From Hondaea fermentalgiana (lineage: Eukaryota > Sar > Bigyra > Thraustochytrida > Thraustochytriidae): 14,744 nucleotides of DNA. The notes beneath the pieces are model-generated. The model did not search any database. It saw nothing but the letters and a program-made list of their open reading frames with translations, and was not told the DNA's origin. Positions 1 through 7,061 of the stretch are shown here, piece after piece. The stretch is taken from assembly GCA_014084085.1 (NCBI GenBank), contig NPFB01000095.1:275791-290534 (forward strand). Direction: 5' to 3'. Every line of letters begins with the position of its first letter. Within the stretch, counting starts at the first letter, position 1. A program made the translations under genes and the position numbers.

Positions 1-919
1 GGCCCGCCCCGCCCGGGCTCGCACGGGCGCTCCCCGTGCCGCCACGCGACAGCACCCGCATCCGCGTGCCGGGACCCCTCTGCGGGCAAGTCGGCACCGT
101 GCTGTGGGTGCCGCGGCGCGTGGAGGCGCGCGCCTTGCGCGTGCATCGCCCGTGCAAGCGCGTGCGGGGCTGCGGGGCTGTGGGGCCCGCGCCGGGTCGA
201 AAACGACGGTTGGCCGCCGTTCGCGGCGGTTGAGAGAAACCGCCCGAGCTTGGACGAAGTTTGCCCTTGCGAGGCACGCGTGCGCCCGCGCGTACACGTG
301 CAGAGGCGCGGGTGGAGCCGTCTTGGCACGCGCGAGCACGCTTACCGAGGGATCAGTGAGGGGAAGCCGTCGACGAGGCCCCGTGCCGGGACATTAGGAA
401 CCCGGAACATGCTCTTCCTGGCGCATGAAGCGCCAACACAGAAAAGTATTCATGAGTTCCCTCCCTTTACCGCCCGATCATTGTTCGTTCATCTATATCA
501 AGTAGTTTCTTCTTCGAAGCGCTTGATCGCCCAGGTAATCGATGATTCGTCCGTCCCCTTGCCTCCTTTCGCTGCTGCCCACGCGCCAGGCGCACAAACC
601 CAGTTTCTCCTTCGTCGTCAACATCGGACAAGGCAAACCCGAAACGCCGCGGCCCGGCGGAGCAAAGCGAAGCGAAGCAGACCGTGAAACAAATAAAAGC
701 GTCTTAAACTGTGCTCGATGGCGTGGGTCCTCTTGAAGACCCTCCATCAACCAGCAGCCATGGCAGAGCAAAAGGTAGAAGAAGGCTTGGAATCAATCTA
801 TCTATGCTTGGTAGTAAAAGAGTATACATTTATCCAAATCCTTCCTTCGTTAACGGCAAGCGCTCGACAGGCTAGGCTAGACTAGGCTCGTCGCTCCCGA
901 CGCCCACGTGTCCTTCCTG
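1..919. other. Spacer without a supported gene; very GC-rich left part
   Basis: Positions 1-400 are extremely rich in G, C and CpG. The rest has more ordinary composition and should contain the 3' untranslated part of the WW-module gene that ends at 920. All three minus-strand frames are free of stops from about 342 to the window edge, but this follows from the base composition and the translations are Ala/Arg/Gly/Pro/His-rich with no recognisable domain. A 6-bp stem with an ATGAA loop lies at 419-435. A CACGTG lies at 295-300 and another at 905-910. An AATAAA on the plus strand (692-697) has no plus-strand gene to serve. On the minus strand, GATAAA (829-834) sits about 85 bp past the WW-gene stop and could be a variant poly(A) signal. 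The left part could be the promoter or 5' end of a gene running leftward out of the window. Confidence 0.5.
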
Positions 920-3900
920 TTATGAAGTCGGGGCCGCAGCTTTGGGTAGAGTCGCGGACGGCGACGACTCGATCCGATTCGCTTTGAAGCGAAGACTGCG
1001 CCGAGCGCAAGCATCGATGAGTTTATCCACCTCGGACCGTCGCGTTTGCACGCGGACGACGCGCTCGGGCGGCACGGCGGCCTGAGGTCGCGCCATGATT
1101 CGCTCAGGGGCGATTTGTCTCGCCTCGGATGCAGACTCCTCCTCTGCAGAAAAGAATGGGTGACGGTCGCACAGCCGCAGTGGCACAGCGCGACGTAGCG
1201 GCGGGGGTTGCCCTTCACGATCCAAGCCCTTGCCTGCGCCCGCCTGAAATGCAGTTTCCACCTCGTCGGCCTGTGCCGGAGGAGGCGGCTCGTGGAGAGG
1301 ATGTAGCAGCCTTCTGCGTGCACAACGTGTTTTCGCGGCCTCTTGTTCTTCCCTATTGCTTGCCTCTTGCCTCCTGCGCCCTTCGCACTTGTCGTCGCCG
1401 CCGCGACCTCGTGCCGTCTGGTCTTGCTGTTCGTCAATCCAGTCTTGCACAAAGTAGCTCACCTTGGGCTTGAGGGGGGGTCTGCAAAAGATCGTCCCTG
1501 CGACATCGTCGTCCTCATCGTCGTCCCCATTGTCATCATCTTCGTTCTCGGGCATGGCGTCGCGGCCTTGGTAGAGACGTGAAGAGCTTGCGCCCCCAAA
1601 CAAACTCTGGATCGACTCCCCGAAGGCATCATCGTTGGTCACCTCGAACGACTCCGAAAGGAGAACGTCTCGCGGGGGCACCAAACTGCGCTTCGTCGAG
1701 GCCTCCGAGCTGTTTTCATCAATCATACGCGCTAACGCGTCACTGAACGAGGGCTCGAGCCCCTCGGCGAGTTCTGACACGAGGCTCGTCGCCTCGCCGC
1801 GCTTCGGTGGTGCATTGATGGCCTCCTTGACGAAGTCAAGGTGCGAGAGCGACTTGGATAAGGGTAGAAGGCGTCCACCCCGCGTGCTGCTTCCCGGATG
1901 CGAAGTGCAGGCTTCCCCACCACCAGTGGACTGGGCCGATTGTGGGGGCGTGCGAACAGGAGAGCGGCGTTCCATGTGTGGGTCAAGCGTCGACATCTTG
2001 GAAGTGTTGAGACACGAGGTAGAGTGTTGTCGGGTCATCTTCGGGGTGAGAGGCGGCACCGAGAGCTGTTTGCGCATCGTCTTGGGGTTAAAGTAGTACG
2101 TCGTCCCGGCGTGATCGATCATTTCGAGAAATTCGACGTGCTGTGGCACAAATTGCCCGCCCCGGGAAGAGCCTCGCGAGCTGCTGCGGCTCGCCCGGCA
2201 ATTCAGACGCGCGCTGGCGACAAGGGCTGAAAAGTAGCGGTCCGCTGGGTGCTCCGCAGTGGTGAGTCCACTCGGTTCGTGGTAAAAAGATCCCTCATCG
2301 ACTTCCGACCAACCCGGTGGGAGCTCGACGGCCATGCGCATGTGAGGAATCCACAAGAGGTCGAGATCGTCTGCTTTCACACCCATCCGGCGTGCCTCTG
2401 CAAAAAGCATCTGCGGAGAGCGAAAGGCAGAAGTTGTCACCACATATACTTGACTTGGATGGGTCGGATCTCCAATCTGCGCCGTGTAAAACTTGAGCGC
2501 CTGTTCCATGGGGTCCTCTTTTGCTGCAGCCTCCATTGCAGCAAGTCGCATGGTGTCGCCGCGCATCAGTTGTCGACGACTCACTTGCATTTGTTCTGAC
2601 CGAAGACGCCGCTGAGCAATACGATTCTTCTTGGCCCGCGCCTTGCGCACCGTACGTTCCCGAGCAATCAAGTCTCTGCACGCCTCGGCATCGGGGTGCA
2701 GACGCGAAAAGTCATACGATCGAAGTCTGACTGGATGACCAAGCTCCACTGCCCGCCGCACCCAGCGTGGGAGCGCGTCCTGAAGAGACTCACGCCATAA
2801 ATCCTGTTCAAGTTTGCCTTTGGTGTTGCAATAGTGCACTCGTCCTTCCGGATCTCTTGTTCGAATCCAGCCTTCCGGTAAAGGCGTCAAGAGGCTGAGT
2901 GCAATTTCCCTCAGAAAGTCTGTCTTCTCGCCGCAGAGTCTGACACCAACGAATTGAGCAAATGCGTCGAGGTCTGGCTTGGGCACACGCTCGTCGACGG
3001 CCTGCCAAACATCCTCGAGGCTCGCAGCGAGCGCAATACGCCTTGCCTCGATATCAGGCAGCGCCTTGAGCCTAATTTCTTCTTGCTCAGGCTCTTGTTC
3101 GGGCTCAGGAGCCTGGCCTAGTGGCGTTGCTGTGCGTGGACGCAGGCTAATAAATACAGCGGGGCATGGCCCCAGAATATCATGCTCCACGGAGCCGTCT
3201 CCAAAAGCGTAGCGGTAGTACATTTGTGAAGGCGCGTGCCAAAACCGAAGCACACCTCGACGCTCGGCGTCACCTGGCTCTTCGTCTTCTCTATCGACAT
3301 CCAATGTCTCAACGCTGTCCTCGTCATCGTCTTCATCCTCCTCCTCCTCATCATCATTATCATCACTTTTATCGCTGGAGAGTCCGTGCGAAGACTGGTC
3401 GTCTTGCGCAAAAATATCGTGCTCCTCACGTGCGGCCTTGATCATCCCCCGAAAAAATGTCACGCCCGGGTGCGTCGAGGTCACCAGATCGTTCTCGCTA
3501 GGATTTGTGGGCGTGTACACGAAGCACTCGTCATTGGCTTCCATCCCAGGCACAACAAACACTCCGAGAGCTTTTTGCGCCGGAGTCTCCTCTTCCGTCT
3601 CCTTCGCTTCTTCAAAAAGTGAAGGGTCCTGAGTCGTGTGCGCTTGCGCATTATCTCCCGTGTCTCCTACAAAGACTTGTGGGGCGTTTTCTGCGCGTTT
3701 CCATCGTGGTGGGAGGTCGTGAGCGAGATATCTTCGCACAACCCATGCAAGATGCGGCTCTTCAGAAAGTTCGACGTCAAAGACGTCTCGAGCGGCGCGC
3801 TTGATGTCACGCGGGGCAAGTCGCCAATAGGCAACCGTTCCTGGATCACCGCTGGGATCAATGTCCTCTACAGCAAAGTCACCAATGGTCTCTTTGTAGT

Positions 3901-4321
3901 GTAGCTCGGCCTCAAGAAGCGCGCGTTGATGGACGAGATTGCGCTGAGCGATGCGTCTCTGTCGCTCATGCACGTCATTTTCTAGACCCTGAAGAAGTGC
4001 TGCTTCTTTAAGCGCTCGCTCCCGCGCAATTTGATAATAAGCGTCGTAGCACGTTTTGGCGTTGGGGTGTTCTCGGGTGGTGTGCGTTGTAGCGCCTGTC
4101 TTGTCGTCCGTGTAGACAAAGTACGCGTGGCACTTGTTCTGACTTGCAAAGGGGCTGCAGCGGACGCTTGGCACTCCCAAGGCCTCGTCGCGTCGTAGCG
4201 CCGTCTCCTGCACATTTGCAAAAACGAGAGCGACGCCGTCCTTGTCAAAGTCTGCGTCCACACCGGCACGTTTGCAAAGCGCTGTAAGGTCGCAGTCGTC
4301 CGGAAAGTAGACGCGCTTCAT
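920..4321 (-). CDS. Multi-module WW-domain protein, CEP164-like
   Basis: Encodes 1133 residues from the ATG at 4321; the frame is open 31 codons further but only to a TTG, so the ATG is preferred. The clearest WW units are residues 480-509 (LPEGW ... HYCN) and 666-691 (LPPGW ... EHP). Degenerate units are visible near 60-86 (YFVYTDD ... EHP), 203-230 (LPPRW), 265-285, 355-385 and 728-757 (TYYFNPKT). Before the LPPRW and LPEGW units lies a helical stretch (e.g. EEPHLAWVVRRYL), as in the WW region of the centriolar distal-appendage protein CEP164. After several units comes HP followed by a helix containing AR or ARE. Acidic tracts lie at 318-350 and 925-939, and Arg/Glu-rich helices at 91-145 and 550-610. 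A role at basal bodies is inference from the resemblance. No membrane segment is seen. The C-terminal 180 residues are uncertain because another frame also looks plausible there (see findings). It could instead be a generic WW scaffold. Confidence 0.82.
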   Translation of the reverse strand: MKRVYFPDDCDLTALCKRAGVDADFDKDGVALVFANVQETALRRDEALGVPSVRCSPFASQNKCHAYFVYTDDKTGATTHTTREHPNAKTCYDAYYQIARERALKEAALLQGLENDVHERQRRIAQRNLVHQRALLEAELHYKETIGDFAVEDIDPSGDPGTVAYWRLAPRDIKRAARDVFDVELSEEPHLAWVVRRYLAHDLPPRWKRAENAPQVFVGDTGDNAQAHTTQDPSLFEEAKETEEETPAQKALGVFVVPGMEANDECFVYTPTNPSENDLVTSTHPGVTFFRGMIKAAREEHDIFAQDDQSSHGLSSDKSDDNDDEEEEDEDDDEDSVETLDVDREDEEPGDAERRGVLRFWHAPSQMYYRYAFGDGSVEHDILGPCPAVFISLRPRTATPLGQAPEPEQEPEQEEIRLKALPDIEARRIALAASLEDVWQAVDERVPKPDLDAFAQFVGVRLCGEKTDFLREIALSLLTPLPEGWIRTRDPEGRVHYCNTKGKLEQDLWRESLQDALPRWVRRAVELGHPVRLRSYDFSRLHPDAEACRDLIARERTVRKARAKKNRIAQRRLRSEQMQVSRRQLMRGDTMRLAAMEAAAKEDPMEQALKFYTAQIGDPTHPSQVYVVTTSAFRSPQMLFAEARRMGVKADDLDLLWIPHMRMAVELPPGWSEVDEGSFYHEPSGLTTAEHPADRYFSALVASARLNCRASRSSSRGSSRGGQFVPQHVEFLEMIDHAGTTYYFNPKTMRKQLSVPPLTPKMTRQHSTSCLNTSKMSTLDPHMERRSPVRTPPQSAQSTGGGEACTSHPGSSTRGGRLLPLSKSLSHLDFVKEAINAPPKRGEATSLVSELAEGLEPSFSDALARMIDENSSEASTKRSLVPPRDVLLSESFEVTNDDAFGESIQSLFGGASSSRLYQGRDAMPENEDDDNGDDDEDDDVAGTIFCRPPLKPKVSYFVQDWIDEQQDQTARGRGGDDKCEGRRRQEASNREEQEAAKTRCARRRLLHPLHEPPPPAQADEVETAFQAGAGKGLDREGQPPPLRRAVPLRLCDRHPFFSAEEESASEARQIAPERIMARPQAAVPPERVVRVQTRRSEVDKLIDACARRSLRFKANRIESSPSATLPKAAAPTS

Positions 4322-4323
4322 TG

Positions 4324-4339
4324 GCTTGCGACGGCAAGC
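4324..4339 (-). promoter_or_regulatory. Small hairpin against the WW-gene start codon
   Basis: A perfect 6-bp inverted repeat, GCTTGC and GCAAGC around a 4-base loop, ends two bases before the ATG at 4321. In mRNA it would put a GC-rich hairpin exactly where scanning ribosomes must open the message. Chance is possible at this length. Confidence 0.3.
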
Positions 4340-4370
4340 AGCTGCACCGCTCAATTGATGTACAGCTCGG

Positions 4371-4390
4371 CTCGGCTTGGCTCGGCTTGC
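4371..4390. repeat. Two-copy 10-bp tandem repeat
   Basis: CTCGGCTTGG is followed directly by CTCGGCTTGC, with part of a further copy just to the left. It lies in the presumed leader of the WW gene, 50-70 bp from its ATG. Confidence 0.6.
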
Positions 4391-4888
4391 TCCATCGGCA
4401 GCCGCTGCTCTCAATCTCGCCTTTCCTTCGCCAAGGAATGGGGTAAAGGGCGGGGAGGGGGGATTAAAAACAATCGTCAGGTGCTCTGCTTGGAAATTGT
4501 TAGTCCTAAAAAGTAATGCTCAAATCAAACGAGAAGGCAGCGAGGGTGAAAAAGAGAGGGGGAAAAAAAAAACAAAGCCCGCACCGCCAGCAATCATGAT
4601 GCCACCACCCAAGACGGACGCATCATCAGGGGACTGATGTATGTTCATCTCGAAACGTTTGATCTCCCGCCAGACGCGACTCGCGGGCATTCGTGCGGTG
4701 TTCCATCGGTCAGTCGGACGGTCGTTCGATCGATCGACTGATGGGTCCTGGCACTCATTCAGGCAGCGCTCTCAAAAAGATAAAACGGATACCTGCGCAA
4801 CCCTGAATTCCATCGCACCACGGAAATGGGATGGATGCAAGCACTCTCGCGAGGGACCGACCGACGGACCAATGGACGGCCTCAAACA

Positions 4889-4914
4889 GATAGCTAGCTA
4901 GCAGGCCAGCTATC
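4889..4914. repeat. Inverted repeat in the CH-gene 3' region
   Basis: GATAGCT and AGCTATC form a 7-bp stem around a 12-base loop that itself contains AGCTAGC. It starts about 10 bp past the CH-gene stop codon on the minus strand. It could be a 3'-end RNA structure; no function can be shown. Confidence 0.4.
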
Positions 4915-4924
4915 AGCTAGCGAG

Positions 4925-6028
4925 CTAGCGACGGCGCCAACCCCGCGACTCGCGAACGGCGCGAGAGCGGTCCTCAAAGGCCCGCGTGAGATTGCGCACG
5001 GAGCCTCGTGCAGGCTCCTCGCGAGACGGCGGCGACGAGCGCTTCGAGCCGAAAAGCCACGCCGCGACGGACTTGCGCAGACTCTTACTGCGCGAACGTC
5101 GTGGCGCAGGTTGCGAGGCGGGACGCGAAGGCGGACGCGACGGCGGGGGTCGCGGCGGCACGCCGTGATTCGAGGCGTTCACGGGCACTGGGACCGGCCG
5201 GTTGGCGCGAGCAGCGAGCTCTTCGCGCCAGTCGCGACGCTGCGAAGAGCTCGCGCTGGAGCTCGGTCTCTCCCAGGACATCTCGCGCATGACACCGTAC
5301 GCCGAATTGGGACCTCGCTGCACCGTACGCGGCGCCGGGTTGCTGGGCATGGACCCTTGGCGCGCGAACTGGGCACGATTGGACTCGGTCATGGGCGAAC
5401 GCTCCGAAGTGGCTCGCATGACGCCGTAGCTACCATTATTGAGCCTCGAGACGCCCGCGTTCGGGTTCTGGCCTCCTGAGGCAAACCCAGCGCGGTTCGA
5501 CTCGCTTACAACTGCCCTGTGCGGCGTGTCCATGACGCCATACGAACCCATATTGAGCTTGGAGACGCTGGCATCGTCGCGACGCGAGAGGAATCGTCGC
5601 GACCGGGTTGACGCGTTGGTCCGCGAGGAGCTCGTCGCGACACGCTTGAGGGCCAGGATGCAAGTGACGACCTGGCCCATATCTTTGGCCTCATAGAGCG
5701 CGACCGTGGTGAAGAGGTCCGACTCGGCGACGCCCAGTCGTCGAGCGGCGTTGATGAAGGCCGAGACGTTCTCCATCTGCTTAAAGGGCTTGTCGCCGCG
5801 GTACACGCGTCGCACGCTGTTCGCCTGCACCTTGTTGACCAGGTCGCAGAGGACGGACCCGTCCTTGAGCGTCTCCGCGAACCCCAACATGAACCTCGTC
5901 CCCGTCAGCGAGGTGATCCACTCTCGCGCCTCGGTCTCCAGCGCCGGGTCATACTTGGCGTTCGCCTTGGCCGCCAGCTCCGCGTCCAGCCCGTAGTTGT
6001 TCACCGCCACCACATTCGGCCGCGGCAT
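4925..6028 (-). CDS. Transgelin/calponin-like CH-domain protein
   Basis: Encodes 367 residues, ATG at 6028. The N-terminus (NNYGLDAEL ... KYDPALE) and residues about 32-132 match a single type-3 calponin homology domain as in transgelin/calponin: EAREWI, FAETLKDGSVLCDLVN, KPFKQMENVSAFINAARRLGV and FTTVALYEAKDMGQV are the familiar segments. Such proteins bind or bundle actin in the cytoplasm. After it comes a repeat not quite like the usual calponin repeat: SKLNMGSYGVM (156-166), SRLNNGSYGVM (194-204) and NSAYGVM (241-247), with SESNRAGFA (175-183) and TESNRAQFA (214-222) between. The tail is proline-rich (290-309, possible SH3 ligand) and then strongly basic (310-330 and to the end). Animal transgelins are about 200 residues, so the tail is a large addition. 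Actin binding is inferred from family; the tail's role is unknown. Confidence 0.9.
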   Translation of the reverse strand: MPRPNVVAVNNYGLDAELAAKANAKYDPALETEAREWITSLTGTRFMLGFAETLKDGSVLCDLVNKVQANSVRRVYRGDKPFKQMENVSAFINAARRLGVAESDLFTTVALYEAKDMGQVVTCILALKRVATSSSRTNASTRSRRFLSRRDDASVSKLNMGSYGVMDTPHRAVVSESNRAGFASGGQNPNAGVSRLNNGSYGVMRATSERSPMTESNRAQFARQGSMPSNPAPRTVQRGPNSAYGVMREMSWERPSSSASSSQRRDWREELAARANRPVPVPVNASNHGVPPRPPPSRPPSRPASQPAPRRSRSKSLRKSVAAWLFGSKRSSPPSREEPARGSVRNLTRAFEDRSRAVRESRGWRRR

Positions 6029-6140
6029 CCTCCTGCGGCCGTCGCTGCCGTACAGTATCAGCTCTCCCTCCCTGCAGCGCCCAAGCTATCCCGCCCGCGC
6101 ACTCGCCGGTCTCGCGCGCTGTCGCCCGCCACCTTGCGCA

Positions 6141-6172
6141 CGCTGCACGTGCCGCGCGCTGCACGTGCCGCG
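6141..6172. promoter_or_regulatory. Perfect 16-bp tandem duplication with CACGTG
   Basis: CGCTGCACGTGCCGCG occurs twice with no gap (6141-6156, 6157-6172), each copy carrying the palindromic CACGTG hexamer, a known core site for bHLH and bZIP factors in many eukaryotes. The block lies 113-144 bp above the CH-gene ATG. Use as a binding site is inference. Confidence 0.5.
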
Positions 6173-6540
6173 CCTCCAGCCGTGCGGATACAGGGATGCG
6201 CTCCTGCCCTTGCCACCCGCGACGGCGGCGTCCGAGCCCGCGAGCGAGGCCGAGCGAGGTCTGCCGCCGGGCGTCCGTCGTTGGCTGGCGCACGTGCAAA
6301 AAGTGCCACGCTCTGCGCTGCTGCGGCCGTGACGGACGAGGCCACGGCCCTGGTGACCAACGAATGGCACTGCGCCACAGCGTCTGTAGTGTGTAGCGAG
6401 CGACTCGCCACTTGTTTGCCCACTACTACTAACAGTAAAACACTGACACCGCAAGCGCCGTGACGGCGGTGCACACCCCGATCGAGGTCTTCTTCTCCGC
6501 CTTGATATGCAAGTTGGTCTGCACTTGTGCGGCGGCCTTG

Positions 6541-6570
6541 GACGACGACGATGACGACGACGACGATGAC
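6541..6570. repeat. (GAC/GAT)10 trinucleotide tract
   Basis: Ten GAY triplets in a row, GAC with two GAT interruptions, in the divergent intergenic region. Similar GAN or NTC tracts lie inside the WW and ankyrin genes. No ATG-started frame uses it here. Confidence 0.85.
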
Positions 6571-7061
6571 AACGGCGCACCTGGCCCGCGGGGCGAGGAG
6601 GCAGCGCCTGGCGTGCGCGTCTTGCGAGCGCGAGCAGTTCGGCGGCGGCGTTGCAAGAGCAGGCGGCGTCTGTGAGCGCACACCCTAAATAAGGGCAAGT
6701 GGGCTCGGGATGGATGGGGGGTTGCACGGCCTCTGCGAGGCGTCTTGTATAAGTGGGCAACAGACAGCAGACATGGCGGGGATTCTTCAAGTTTCTCGGG
6801 GCGCAAAATTCGAAGAGCGGTAAAAACACTTCTCGGATGCGAGGATGGACACCAGTCGTGTGTCCGTGACGAAAGAGCTAAGAAGAAAGGGGAGCAGTCA
6901 TTACCGCATCTCCAAGTCGGATGCGCTCTCGAGTTCTCGTTTCATTTTGACCACGATCCGGGTCCCCGTTCAGCTTCGTATATGCCTAGAGCTCGCATTC
7001 ATGCCAAGTCGCTAACCCATAAATTACATCTGACACTGGCAGTGACTGGTAGTTAGAACAA

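Larger units (their letters stand above)
4322..4924. other. Spacer: WW-gene promoter/leader and CH-gene 3' region
   Basis: Both flanking genes are on the minus strand, so this 603-bp stretch holds the 3' end of the CH-gene transcript (right side) and the promoter and leader of the WW gene (left side). No clear TATA box was found for the WW gene. Visible pieces are a tandem 10-mer (CTCGGCTTGG then CTCGGCTTGC, 4371-4390), an A-run at 4563-4572, a run of overlapping CGATCGATCG at 4727-4736, and CTAG-rich inverted repeats at 4889-4924. Longer frames here lack domains and were not accepted as genes. Confidence 0.55.
6029..7061. other. Divergent promoter region between CH and AlkB-like genes
   Basis: The genes on either side start away from each other, so this 1033-bp stretch should carry both promoters. 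It is GC-rich up to about 6690 and less so after. Three CACGTG sites (6146-6151, 6162-6167, 6291-6296) sit 118-268 bp above the CH gene; two are in a perfect tandem duplication. A 10-bp tandem (CGAGCGAGGC, CGAGCGAGGT) is at 6241-6260 and a (GAY)10 tract at 6541-6570. TATA-like sequences facing the plus-strand gene are TATAAG (6748-6753) and CATAAATTA (7018-7026). The latter is too near the ATG at 7062 but would suit a start at 7206. Long minus-strand frames here begin only with GTG or TTG and carry no domain, so they are not annotated. Confidence 0.55.

Noticed and set aside
250..687. 145-codon plus-strand frame in the left spacer
   Set aside because: Starts with TTG, composition simply follows the GC-rich DNA, no domain or third-position pattern.
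2864..2875. GTTCGAATCCA resembling a tRNA B box
   Set aside because: It is inside the WW domain coding sequence, and no A box, acceptor stem or anticodon arm fits around it.
4412..4414. TTG at 4414 as start of the WW gene (31 residues longer)
   Set aside because: The added peptide is Ala/Arg/Ser-rich translation of the CTCGGCTTGG repeat; the ATG at 4321 starts the sequence with normal composition.
6683..6695. CCCTAAATAAGGG resembling a CArG (MADS-factor) site near a transgelin-type gene
   Set aside because: It has seven A/T bases between CC and GG instead of six and does not fit the MEF2 form either; carrying over animal muscle-gene regulation would be unsupported.
6058..6829. Long minus-strand frames in the divergent promoter region, one with a Val/Ile run and one with a hydrophobic C-terminus
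   Set aside because: They begin only with GTG or TTG, overlap each other, owe their length to GC-richness and the (GAY)10 tract, and show no domain.
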